DNA of 37,888 nucleotides from Roseateles sp. (GTDB taxonomy: Bacteria; Pseudomonadota; Gammaproteobacteria; Burkholderiales; Burkholderiaceae_C). Below are positions 1-7,034 of the stretch, one piece after another. Position 1 is the stretch's first letter; each line of letters starts with the position of its first letter. The notes beneath the pieces were generated by a model, which worked only from the letters and a program-made list of their open reading frames with translations, had not been told where the DNA came from and made no database searches. Where the stretch lies: positions 1 through 37,888 of the forward strand of contig JAEUPJ010000071.1 of NCBI GenBank assembly GCA_016790285.1, read 5' to 3'. A program made the translations under genes and the position numbers.

Positions 1-89
1 CACAGCGACGGGTACTCCCCTCGGTGCTCCTGCACCATCCTCACCGCGCGCTCACGCACCTCGGGCGAGAACTTGTTCGACTTGCTCAT
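1..89 (-). CDS. IS3-family transposase OrfA, N-terminal fragment
   Basis: The ATG is at 89-87. The visible 29 residues begin [19 protein letters not shown] and continue through a [10 protein letters not shown]-like stretch, the usual N-terminus of the helix-turn-helix OrfA of IS3-family elements. OrfA binds the element ends and is normally fused to the DDE integrase OrfB by a programmed -1 frameshift. A purine-rich segment (GAGAGGATTGAG) upstream can serve as ribosome-binding site. The gene runs off the left edge, so whether it is intact is unknown. Confidence 0.7.
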   Translation of the reverse strand, partial: MSKSNKFSPEVRERAVRMVQEHRGEYPSL

Positions 90-139
90 GGCTCAATCCT
101 CTCAGAGTGTTGAGCCTCCGCGATACCCGGGGCGGTTCA
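1..139 (-). mobile_element. End of an IS3-family insertion sequence (cut by window edge)
   Basis: The minus strand reads from a terminal sequence starting TGAACCGCCCCGGG (outer end near 139) through a short leader into the start of a transposase OrfA. This terminus-leader-orfA arrangement is typical of IS3-family elements related to IS1222/ISXac3. Only the left end is inside the window, so the right inverted repeat and the target duplication cannot be checked. The exact outer base is uncertain by a few nucleotides. Confidence 0.55.
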
Positions 140-203
140 ACCCGGTGGCGCACACCGGCAGTACCCGCGCGCTCGTAAGCTCCCCTGTCAAGTAGACAGT
201 CGA

Positions 204-914
204 CTACTGGAATCTGCGGCGGCGTGCCACGCCTGCCACCGCCAACGCACCGGCCATCCACAACGCCAGCATGCTGGGCTCGGGCACAGCCACCACCGTG
301 CCGGTGATGGCGAAGGGCGCGCTCAGCGTCAGCTGCGAGCCGCCGTCAAGCAGCGTCGTGAAGGCCGCTCCCGACAGCGACTGCAGCGCATTGCCCGTGC
401 CCAGGGAACCCAGCACCGGCGGGACGAAGGGGCCTGAAGCGCCCGTGCCGGCCAGCGCCCAGGTGACGAAGTAGTTGCCCGCGGGCAGCAGCAAGTCGGG
501 AATGTCTGCCGTGACGCGGTAGATGGGGCGCTGGGTGTTGGCCAGGGTGGTGGACGTGACCCGGTAGCCCACCCGGCCGCCGTCGGTGGCGGTGGTGGTG
601 CCGGAGGCCACGATGGCGGCCGTGTTGACGTTCACGCCCGCGCGGATGCTCCAGGTGACACCCGTGAAGGTGAAGCTCGTCGAGCCGGTCTGGTAGCCGA
701 AGAAGTCCAGGCTCTGCACGTTCCAGCCGTTGCCGGTGACGCTGAAGTCGTCAGCCAGGGTGGCTGAGGCATTGGAGCCGACACCGAGGGTCGTGTCGGG
801 CGAAGTGAGAACGGACAGGCCTTGTGCGTTGACGATGGGGCCGTTGTCATACAGGGTGGCGGCTTGGGCGGAACCGAGCAGTGCGACCAGCCCGATGGCG
901 ACGAGATGCTTCAT
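204..914 (-). CDS. PEP-CTERM sorting domain-containing exported protein
   Basis: This is a 236-residue protein with an N-terminal Sec signal peptide (MKHLVAIGLVALLGSAQA, cleavage near residue 18). The middle is rich in Ser, Thr and Gly and probably forms beta structure. The C-terminus is a canonical PEP-CTERM tripartite signal: VPEPS near residue 210, a hydrophobic segment, then a basic RRRR tail. In this family the tail is recognised by an exosortase/PEP-CTERM system linked to exopolysaccharide export, and the mature protein is surface-associated or secreted. No exosortase or Prs/Eps gene lies in the window. The gene ends about 65 bp from the IS end. The body has no domain I recognise, so its specific role is unknown. 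Confidence 0.85.
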   Translation of the reverse strand: MKHLVAIGLVALLGSAQAATLYDNGPIVNAQGLSVLTSPDTTLGVGSNASATLADDFSVTGNGWNVQSLDFFGYQTGSTSFTFTGVTWSIRAGVNVNTAAIVASGTTTATDGGRVGYRVTSTTLANTQRPIYRVTADIPDLLLPAGNYFVTWALAGTGASGPFVPPVLGSLGTGNALQSLSGAAFTTLLDGGSQLTLSAPFAITGTVVAVPEPSMLALWMAGALAVAGVARRRRFQ

Positions 915-977
915 GGATGCTCCGTGTGCGGGGGCGCCCGGCTGGGCCTCCTTCCGTGCGGCTGACGGTAGAGGCGA

Positions 978-997
978 GCACTTTGGGGAGCAAGTGC
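978..997. promoter_or_regulatory. Inverted repeat upstream of the PEP-CTERM gene
   Basis: GCACTT (978-983) and AAGTGC (992-997) form a perfect 6-bp inverted repeat with an 8-nt spacer, 64-83 bp upstream of the start at 914. It could be a regulator site. No clear sigma-54 or sigma-70 hexamers are properly spaced around it, so the role is speculative. Confidence 0.25.
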
Positions 998-1061
998 CCC
1001 CGATTTAGGGGTGCCTGCCTGCTGTCAGGCCGCCCCGGCGCGCCAATCCTCAGGCACCGGC

Positions 1062-2297
1062 TCACACCCCCGCTGCATCCAACGCCACCAGCAGCCGGTC
1101 CATTTCCTCCGCCGTGTTGTAGTGCGCGATCGAGATCCGGACCACGCCGCCGTAGGCCTGCAGCCCGAGCGCCTCGATCAGGCGCCTGGCATAGAAGTCG
1201 CCGAACCGGATGCCGATGCCATGCGCGTCGACCCCGCGGACGATGGCTTCGGATGGCCGGCCCTCGAGCACGAAGCTGATGGTCGGCACGCGCTCGCCCG
1301 CCGTGACCGACGGCAGGCCGATGATGCGAACGCCGGGCCGCTCGCGCAGCCAGCGCAGGACCTGCTCGGCCAGCGTGTCCTCATGGCGGGCGAACGCGTC
1401 GAAAGCGGCCTGCATGCGGGAGCGGTCGCCGCCCGTTGCGCCCAGCGCCGTTCCCACGTCCCTCAGGTAGTCGACGATGCCCGCGCAACCGTAGGAGAGC
1501 TCGTAGTTCACGTTGCCCCGCTGCAGCTTGTAGGGGATGACGTCCTGGCCGATGAAGAAGTGGTTGAGGCTCGGCAGGGACAGCAGCAGATCGCGTCTGG
1601 CCCACAGCACCGCGTGGTGCGGGCCGAACACCTTGTAGAAGCTGAACACGACCGCGTCGGCCCCGCTGGCCTGGACGTCGACGAGGCGGTGCGGCGCATA
1701 GGCCACCGCGTCCACACACAGCCGCGCGCCCACCGCATGCACGCGGCGCGCCACCTCGGCCACCGGGTTGACCGTACCGAGGATGTTGGACGCCTGCGTC
1801 ATCGCCACCCAGCGCGTGCGTGGGCCGAGCAGCGGCTCCAGGTCCGCCAGCCGCAGGCCCATGCTGGCCACATCGACCGGCCAGACGCGCACGACGACGC
1901 CCACCTGCGCGAGCCTCTCCCAGGCCCCGATGTTGGCCTCGTGGTCGGACTCGGTCACGACGACCTCGTCGCCGGGCCGCAGGCCGGGGCGCAGTGCTTC
2001 CACCAGCGTGCCGATCAGCGCGGTGGTGGAGGGCCCCATGACGATCTCGTCATCGTGGACGGCGTTGACCAGGGCCGCCACGGCCCGGCGTGCACCGAGC
2101 ACGCGCTCGCCGGCCTCCTGGGACGCGCGGTAGCTGGCGCCGAGCTGCACGTTGTCGTGCAAGAGGTAGTGGTGGATCCGGTCGGCAACGCGGGCGAGCA
2201 CTTGCGACCCTCCCGCGTTGTCGAGGAAGACCGTGTCCGAGGCGAGCGCCGGAAATTCGGCTCGGATGCGCGCCAGGTCAAGCGTTGCGAAGGCCAA
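1062..2297 (-). CDS. Class-V aminotransferase, cysteine desulfurase-like (VC1184 family)
   Basis: This 411-residue PLP enzyme has the fold-type-I class-V layout of NifS/SufS-like proteins. Visible motifs are FLDNAGGSQ near 24-32, ESDHEAN near 116-122 (His stacking on PLP), CVDAVAY near 194-200 (Asp to the pyridine N), and SFYKVFGPH near 219-227, whose Lys222 should carry PLP. The NAGGSQ start and the SFYKVFGPH form match the cysteine desulfurase-like VC1184 subfamily, whose physiological substrate is not settled. There is no isc or suf gene beside it, so housekeeping Fe-S assembly is unlikely. It is followed by the PEP-CTERM gene 150 bp downstream and appears to be a single-gene unit. Confidence 0.85.
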   Translation of the reverse strand: MAFATLDLARIRAEFPALASDTVFLDNAGGSQVLARVADRIHHYLLHDNVQLGASYRASQEAGERVLGARRAVAALVNAVHDDEIVMGPSTTALIGTLVEALRPGLRPGDEVVVTESDHEANIGAWERLAQVGVVVRVWPVDVASMGLRLADLEPLLGPRTRWVAMTQASNILGTVNPVAEVARRVHAVGARLCVDAVAYAPHRLVDVQASGADAVVFSFYKVFGPHHAVLWARRDLLLSLPSLNHFFIGQDVIPYKLQRGNVNYELSYGCAGIVDYLRDVGTALGATGGDRSRMQAAFDAFARHEDTLAEQVLRWLRERPGVRIIGLPSVTAGERVPTISFVLEGRPSEAIVRGVDAHGIGIRFGDFYARRLIEALGLQAYGGVVRISIAHYNTAEEMDRLLVALDAAGV

Positions 2298-2356
2298 GTG
2301 GGGCTCCTTGTGTCGGGCCGATTGTGGCCGCGGCCGCAGCGCCGCAAGCCCGGCGC

Positions 2357-3136
2357 TCAGCAGAGCTCGACGCCGGCCCCACGCGCCAACGCCGCCCGCG
2401 TCGCCTCATCCGTCGGGAACAGATGCTCCACCTTCAGCGACGCCAGCGTGATGTCCAGCGGCGTGCCGAAGCTCGTGAGCGCGGAGAAGAAGCTCAGCAC
2501 CTGGCCGTCGGCCGCACGCAGGCGGAAGGCGAGCACGGGGAGCTGGCCGGCGGGCTCGGTGACAGTCCAGGGTTGAAGGGTCGGGCGCAGTTCGTCCAGC
2601 AGCGCGCGCAGGCGCGGCAGGTGCTCGGCCTCGCGGCTGGCGCGGCCCCACATCTCGTTGCACAGCCAGGCCTCGTCGACGCACAGCGCGCGCAGGCCGC
2701 CGGGGGCGAAGATGGCGCGCAGCAGGTTGAGCGGGCCTTGCAGCATGGCCGCCGGCAGCCCGAGCAGGGTGAGCAGGCGCGCCAGCCCCTCGTTGGCCAT
2801 CACGACGTTGTACTCGCCGTCCAGCACCAGGGCCGGCGTGGTGGCGCCGCTGGCGTGCAGCATCTGCGCGAGCGCCTCGCGCACAGGGGCCATCTCGGGC
2901 GCGTCGAGTGCGCGCTCGGTGTGGGCGGGTGCGTAACCGGCGGCCAGCAGCGCCTGGTTGCGCTCTTCCAGCGTGGCGCCGAGGGCGTCGAGCAGCGCGA
3001 TCAGGGTTTCGCGGCCGGCGCGGGAGCGGCCGGTCTCGATGCAGCTGAGGTGGCGTTGCGAGACGCCGGCGCGCAGCGACAGCTCCAGCTGGCTGACGCG
3101 CCGGGCCTTGCGCAGGGCGGCGAGGGTGGCAGTCAT
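2357..3136 (-). CDS. XRE-family regulator with MmyB-like ligand-binding domain
   Basis: An N-terminal helix-turn-helix (about residues 3-58; RVSQLELSLRAGVSQRHLS, then ETGRSRAGRETL) is followed by a C-terminal MmyB-type PAS-like domain (VLDGEYNVVMANEGLARLL; later LRFRLRAADG-like and a SFGTPLDITL segment). This architecture belongs to the XRE/MmyB transcription regulators, often one-component sensors of small hydrophobic ligands. I chose the ATG at 3136 (MTATLAALRK). An ATG three codons upstream (3145) is equally possible because neither has a good Shine-Dalgarno sequence. The gene is divergent from a DUF2834 membrane protein with a 17-bp palindrome between them, so autoregulation and control of that neighbour are likely (inference). 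Confidence 0.85.
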   Translation of the reverse strand: MTATLAALRKARRVSQLELSLRAGVSQRHLSCIETGRSRAGRETLIALLDALGATLEERNQALLAAGYAPAHTERALDAPEMAPVREALAQMLHASGATTPALVLDGEYNVVMANEGLARLLTLLGLPAAMLQGPLNLLRAIFAPGGLRALCVDEAWLCNEMWGRASREAEHLPRLRALLDELRPTLQPWTVTEPAGQLPVLAFRLRAADGQVLSFFSALTSFGTPLDITLASLKVEHLFPTDEATRAALARGAGVELC

Positions 3137-3171
3137 GCGGCGCATTCTGGGCTGCGGCTGCGCCCGCGGCG

Positions 3172-3188
3172 ATGACCTCGGAGGTCAT
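3172..3188. promoter_or_regulatory. Probable XRE regulator operator (17-bp palindrome)
   Basis: ATGACCTCGGAGGTCAT is a perfect inverted repeat (two 8-bp arms, one central G) in the 112-bp gap between the divergent regulator and DUF2834 genes. It lies 35-50 bp before the regulator start and about 60 bp before the other gene. Its symmetry and position fit a dimeric helix-turn-helix regulator controlling both promoters. Confidence 0.6.
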
Positions 3189-3248
3189 TGCGGCGCTGCG
3201 CGCGGCTGCCGAGCATGGCGGCATGTTCAACCCCGCTGGAGATTCATC

Positions 3249-3560
3249 ATGCGACCCGTCCTGATCCTCGCCCTCGCCGTGTTCGGCGCCTTCTCGACCT
3301 ATGTGATGTGGGAGGTCGGCTACCTCGGCATCTGGCAGGCCGGCATGGCCAGCCTCGGCGCCTGGCAGGTGCTGCTGGACCTGGTGCTGATGTCCTGCAT
3401 CACGCTGGGCTTCCTGTGGCGCGACGCCCGGCGTACCGGCCGCAACATCTGGCCGTTTGCCATCCTCACGCTCGCAGCCGGGTCCATCGGGCCGCTGCTG
3501 TACCTGGTGCTCAAGCCGGCGGCCGCGCCCGGCGGCGCGCTGCCCGCGGCGGCCCGCTGA
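3249..3560 (+). CDS. DUF2834 family small membrane protein
   Basis: This 103-residue protein has three hydrophobic segments (about residues 3-22, 38-57 and 67-88) and the conserved pattern of DUF2834: a VGYLGIW turn after TM1, DLVLMSC in TM2, a WRDARRTGRN loop, then GSIGPLLYLVLKP at the end of TM3. The function of this family is not established. The ATG at 3249 follows GGAG (3238-3241) at suitable spacing. It is divergent from the XRE/MmyB regulator, a pairing that suggests the regulator controls it. Confidence 0.8.
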   Translation: MRPVLILALAVFGAFSTYVMWEVGYLGIWQAGMASLGAWQVLLDLVLMSCITLGFLWRDARRTGRNIWPFAILTLAAGSIGPLLYLVLKPAAAPGGALPAAAR

Positions 3561-3584
3561 ACGTCGAGAAAACGGGGGCAGGTT

Positions 3585-3602
3585 CTAGAGGCCTGCCTCT
3601 AG
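3585..3602. promoter_or_regulatory. 18-bp palindromic site upstream of the acyl-CoA synthetase
   Basis: CTAGAGGC and GCCTCTAG form a perfect 8-bp inverted repeat separated by CT. It lies in the 149-bp gap between DUF2834 and the acyl-CoA synthetase, about 110 bp before the ATG. A 2-nt loop makes an RNA hairpin awkward, so a protein-binding site is the more natural reading, but no regulator is assigned. Confidence 0.3.
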
Positions 3603-3709
3603 CCCCTCTGGGCAGCACATCACGCCCCAGGGTGTTTACCCGTAGATGGTCGGGTTTTACAGGCGGTTAACTTTCGGGATCCGAAAAAAGTTCCCGAGGA
3701 GACAACCGC

Positions 3710-5410
3710 ATGGCCACCATCGCCGCCGACCAGCTCGCCCTGCAACGCCTGTATCACTGGGAGCGCACCGCCGGCAGCCAGGTCACCCTGACGCAGCCCA
3801 TGGGTGGCGCCGAGGTGAAGGACTACACCTGGGCCCAGGTGGGCGACCAGGTGCGCCGCATGGCCGCCTTCCTGAAGGCCAAGGGCGCTGCCGAAGGCTG
3901 GCCGGCCGACGCCAAGGTGGCCATCCTGTCCAAGAACTGCGCCTGGTGGCTGATGAGCGATCTGGCCATCTGGATGGCGGGTTATGTCAGCGTGCCGCTG
4001 TACCCCACGCTGGCGCCCGAGACGATCTCGCAGATCCTGGAGCACAGCGAGTCGCGCTTCATCTTCGTCGGCAAGCTCGACGGCTGGGAGGGCATGAAGC
4101 CCGGCGTGCCCACGAGCCTGCCCGGCGCCAGCTACGCGCTCTCGCCCGACGATGCCAAGAAGACCTACGAAAGCTGGGACGCCATCGTCGGCCGCACCCA
4201 GCCCCTGAAGGACTCGCCGGTGCGCGGCGCCGATGAGCTCTGCACCCTCATCTACACCTCCGGCACCACGGGCCTGCCCAAGGGCGTGATGCACACCTTC
4301 GGCGCCTTCGCCTGGGCGGTGGACGCGGGCTTGAAGCGCATCCCGATGACGGGCTCGGACCGCATGCTGTCCTACCTGCCGCTGGCCCACGTGGTGGAGC
4401 GCACGCTGGTGGAGCACGGCTGGCTGGCGCGCGGCATCAAGATTTTCTTCGCCGAGTCGCTGGACACCTTCACGGCCGACCTGCAGCGTGCGCTGCCGAC
4501 CGTCTTCTTCTCGGTGCCGCGCCTGTGGGTGAAGTTCCAGCAGGGCATCCAGGCCAAGATGCCGCAGCAAAAGCTCAACAAGCTGCTGCGCCTGCCCATC
4601 ATCGGGGGCCTGGTGCGCAAGAAGGTGCTCAAGGCCCTGGGCCTGAACCACTGCAAGTTCGCCGCCGGCGGCGCTGCACCCATGCCGGTGGCGCTGCTGG
4701 AGTGGTATGCGGCCCTGGGCCTGCACATCAACGAAGGCTACGGCATGACCGAGAACCTGGCGCTGTCGCACCTGACGCTGCCGGGCAAGAACCAGCGCGG
4801 CACCGTGGGCCCGGCCTACGAGGGCGTGCAGGTGCGCATCGACCCGACCACGGGCGAGCTGCAGATGCGCAGCCCCGCCGTGATGCTGGGTTACTTCAAG
4901 GCGCCGGAGCAGACCCGCGACAGCTTCACCGAGGACGGCTGGCTGCGCACCGGCGACAAGGCCAGCCAGGACAAGGACGGCTGCGTGCGCATCACGGGCC
5001 GCGTGAAGGACCTGTTCAAGACGAGCAAGGGCAAGTACGTGGCCCCGGCGCCGATCGAGGACCGTCTGGGCATGAACGCCAACGTCGAGGCCTGCTGCGT
5101 GGCCGGTGCCAACATGGGCCAGCCGCTGGGCATCGCGATGCTGTCGCCCCAAGGCGTGGAGCGCGCCAGCAGCGAGGCCGAGCGCACCGCGCTGATGGCC
5201 GAACTCTCCAAGCACCTGGACGACGTCAACTCGCGCCTGGACCCGCACGAGCAGCTCGACGCGCTGGTGCTCATCAAGACGCCCTGGACGGTGGACAACG
5301 GCTTCATCACGCCGACCTTCAAGGTCAAGCGCAACCGCATCGAGGAGGCCTACTCGGGCAGCTTCGAGAACTGGGTGAGCAAGAAGAGCAAGGTCATCTT
5401 CGGGGACTGA
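3710..5410 (+). CDS. AMP-forming long-chain acyl-CoA synthetase (FAA1/FadD-type)
   Basis: This 566-residue enzyme belongs to the ANL superfamily and should activate fatty acids to acyl-CoA through an acyl-adenylate. Visible motifs are the P-loop YTSGTTGLPKG at 182-192, a GYGMTE motif (A5) near 343-348, the LRTGDK motif (A7) with its ribose-binding Asp, and GRVKDLFKTSKGKYVAPAPIE (A8 hinge region). Lys at VKRNRIEE near the C-terminus is the likely A10 lysine. The split placement of LPLAHVVER and the A8 form resemble eukaryote-like long-chain synthetases (FAA1 type) rather than E. coli FadD. GAGGAG about 10 nt before the ATG supports the start. It is transcribed alone and ends at a repeat-rich convergent spacer. 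Confidence 0.88.
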   Translation: MATIAADQLALQRLYHWERTAGSQVTLTQPMGGAEVKDYTWAQVGDQVRRMAAFLKAKGAAEGWPADAKVAILSKNCAWWLMSDLAIWMAGYVSVPLYPTLAPETISQILEHSESRFIFVGKLDGWEGMKPGVPTSLPGASYALSPDDAKKTYESWDAIVGRTQPLKDSPVRGADELCTLIYTSGTTGLPKGVMHTFGAFAWAVDAGLKRIPMTGSDRMLSYLPLAHVVERTLVEHGWLARGIKIFFAESLDTFTADLQRALPTVFFSVPRLWVKFQQGIQAKMPQQKLNKLLRLPIIGGLVRKKVLKALGLNHCKFAAGGAAPMPVALLEWYAALGLHINEGYGMTENLALSHLTLPGKNQRGTVGPAYEGVQVRIDPTTGELQMRSPAVMLGYFKAPEQTRDSFTEDGWLRTGDKASQDKDGCVRITGRVKDLFKTSKGKYVAPAPIEDRLGMNANVEACCVAGANMGQPLGIAMLSPQGVERASSEAERTALMAELSKHLDDVNSRLDPHEQLDALVLIKTPWTVDNGFITPTFKVKRNRIEEAYSGSFENWVSKKSKVIFGD

Positions 5411-5600
5411 GCCCGCACCGAGCACAGGCCCTGCGGCCTGTGCGACGGCTGGCGAAGGACAGCCGCCCTGCAAGGCGGCAGGCATGAGCCGGCACCGAGC
5501 ACAGGCCTCTGCGGCCTGTGCGACGGCTGGCGAAGGACGGCCGCCCTGCAAGGCGGCAGGCATGAGCCGGCACCGAGGACAGGCCCAGCGGCCTGGACGG
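5408..5600. repeat. Tandem 77-78-bp double-hairpin repeat, about 2.4 copies
   Basis: The first unit starts at the synthetase stop codon (5408), the second at 5485, and a partial third at 5563. Units 1 and 2 differ by only a few bases. Each full unit carries two hairpins: ACAGGCC paired with GGCCTGT around a short loop (5424-5441 in unit 1), and GCCGCC paired with GGCGGC (5462-5478 in unit 1). Palindromic, tandem and intergenic, they look like REP-type elements. The first hairpin pair may also help end transcription of the synthetase gene, although there is no T-run. Confidence 0.7.
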
Positions 5601-5657
5601 GGGCAGTTTCTGGTTGGCACGGCCCATCGCCCGTGCCACCTTTCGGCTGGGCGCGTG

Positions 5658-5810
5658 GAGCGGGGCGGGCCTGATGCTTTCGTGCTCGGGCCAGAGGCCC
5701 GATCCTTCGCCAGGCACAAACAGTCCTCAGGACTGTTTGTGTCCGGGCTCAGTCCCCCGGCCCGCTACGCGGGCCTCCTCCTTTACCTGCGCATCAGGCC
5801 CGCCCCGCTC
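5658..5810. repeat. 20-bp perfect inverted repeat (arms A/A')
   Basis: GAGCGGGGCGGGCCTGATGC at 5658-5677 is the exact reverse complement of 5791-5810, with 113 bp between. Arm B of the next repeat lies inside this pair. Confidence 0.75.
5715..5741. repeat. 13-bp hairpin between convergent genes
   Basis: CACAAACAGTCCT (5715-5727) and AGGACTGTTTGTG (5729-5741) are perfect reverse complements around a single C. The arms contain A- and T-rich ends on both strands, so this is the best candidate for a bidirectional terminator in this convergent spacer. Its tight centre also fits a cruciform or protein site. Confidence 0.5.
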
Positions 5811-5924
5811 CCCGCTTGCGTTGCGCTCGGTTTTCGTCGAACTAACCCGGTGGTGATCGGCTGGGATGCGGGGGCCTGCCATTGCGAAGGTAAAGGAGGA
5901 GGGCCGCGTAGCGGACCGGGGGAC
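5752..5924. repeat. 36-bp inverted repeat with two mismatches (arms B/B')
   Basis: Positions 5752-5787 and 5889-5924 are reverse complements over 36 bp with two mismatches. Each arm contains its own small hairpin around CCGCGTAGCGG and the stretch GGTAAAGGAGGAGG. The two arms look like diverged copies of one dispersed repeat in opposite orientation, similar to the layout of a REPIN (a pair of inverted REPs). Confidence 0.7.
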
Positions 5925-5955
5925 ACGAAGCAATGGCAGGCCCCCGCGTCCCAGC
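5860..5955. repeat. 26-bp inverted repeat with one mismatch (arms C/C')
   Basis: 5860-5885 and 5930-5955 pair over 26 bp with one mismatch. The inner 18 bp (GCGGGGGCCTGCCATTGC) match perfectly. Arm B' lies between them, so pairs B/B' and C/C' cannot both form in a simple nested fold. The outer end is 18 bp from the stop of the LysR gene. Confidence 0.7.
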
Positions 5956-5972
5956 TCATCCCGCTTTCCGCC

Positions 5973-6878
5973 TCAGCCTCGCCAGTAGTCGAGGCGCCCG
6001 TAATGCGCCCGCAAATGCTCCACCCACAACCGCGTCCTCAGCGGCAGGTGGCGTGACTGCGGAAAGATCGCGTAGATGCCGTTGGGCGGCGCCGCGAAGC
6101 CGTCCAGCACGCTGACGAGCCGGCCGGCGGCCAGGTCGGCTTCCACCTCCCAGGTGCTGCGCCAGGCCAGCCCCAGGCCCGCCACGCACCAGTCATGGAG
6201 CACCTGGCCATCGCTGCAGTCCAGGCGACCCGTGGGGCGCAGATGCTGCACCGCGCCGTCGATCTGGAACGCCCAGCCGCGCGTCTGACTGGCCTCTGAA
6301 CTGAGCGTCAGGCAGGCATGGCGGACGAGGTCGTCCGGGTGGCGCGGCACGCCGGCGCGCTTGAGGTAGGCCGGGGCGCCCACGCACAGCCGCCGGTTGT
6401 CGGCCAGGCGGGTGCTAACGAGGCTGGAGTCCGGCAGGTCGCCCACGCGCACGGCGCAGTCGAAGCCCTCGTGCACGATGTCCACGATGCGGTCGCTCAG
6501 GTTCAGCGACAGGCTCAGCTCGGCATGCTCGGCCAGGAAGCCCGGCACCAGCGGCGCCACGTGGCGGCGGCCGAAGCCGGCAGGCGCCGTCACGCGCAGG
6601 TGGCCGCTGGCCTTGAGGCCGCCCGCGCTGACCGCGGCTTCGGCGTCTGCCAGCGAGGCGATGAGGCGCTGGCAGTCTTCCAGGAAGGCCTGGCCCTCGG
6701 GCGTGAGCGTGAGGCGGCGCGTGGTGCGCAGCATGAGCTTCACGCCCAGCCGCGCTTCCAGCGCATCGAGCCGGCGGCCCATGACGGCAGGCGCCACCCC
6801 CTCGGCCTGCGCCGCCGCCGTCAGGCTGCCCTTGGCCGCCACGAGGACGAAGGACTCCATCTGCTTGAGCTTGTCCAT
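5973..6878 (-). CDS. LysR-family transcriptional regulator
   Basis: This 301-residue protein has an N-terminal winged helix-turn-helix (about residues 5-62; [20 protein letters not shown], then [20 protein letters not shown]). A type-2 periplasmic-binding-like effector domain follows (about 90-300; [20 protein letters not shown] opens it). I prefer the ATG at 6878 ([10 protein letters not shown]), the usual position for this family, over a GTG at 6929 that would add 17 non-conserved residues. It is divergent from malate synthase G with about 156 bp between the starts, so control of glyoxylate metabolism is plausible but unproven. The effector is unknown. Its gene ends inside the repeat-rich spacer. 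Confidence 0.85.
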   Translation of the reverse strand: MDKLKQMESFVLVAAKGSLTAAAQAEGVAPAVMGRRLDALEARLGVKLMLRTTRRLTLTPEGQAFLEDCQRLIASLADAEAAVSAGGLKASGHLRVTAPAGFGRRHVAPLVPGFLAEHAELSLSLNLSDRIVDIVHEGFDCAVRVGDLPDSSLVSTRLADNRRLCVGAPAYLKRAGVPRHPDDLVRHACLTLSSEASQTRGWAFQIDGAVQHLRPTGRLDCSDGQVLHDWCVAGLGLAWRSTWEVEADLAAGRLVSVLDGFAAPPNGIYAIFPQSRHLPLRTRLWVEHLRAHYGRLDYWRG

Positions 6879-6912
6879 GGCCGGATTGTGCTGGGACGAG
6901 GCTGCAAAGGAA

Positions 6913-6940
6913 GCGTTTTCACGACTCACCTTTGCGTTTT
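6913..6940. promoter_or_regulatory. Direct repeats in the LysR/malate synthase intergenic region
   Basis: GCGTTTT occurs at 6913-6919 and 6934-6940, 21 bp apart, which is two helical turns. Each is followed by a CAC within a few bases. Located between the divergent regulator and glcB, this could be part of a regulator site. No convincing T-N11-A LysR palindrome was seen. Confidence 0.25.
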
Positions 6941-7034
6941 AGTCACAGAATCCCTGCGTGCCCGGCTGCGAATCCCGACACCCAGGGCGGCTAGATTGGC
7001 ACCATCCGTTGTTGCCCCTCGCAGGAGTTCCGCC

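Noticed and set aside
5394-5717. Minus-strand open frame of 107 codons with internal protein repeats
   Set aside because: Its repeats are just the translation of the tandem DNA hairpin units; no ribosome site or conserved domain.
6879-6929. GTG start for the LysR regulator at 6929
   Set aside because: It adds 17 residues absent from the normal LysR N-terminus; ATG 6878 gives the standard start.
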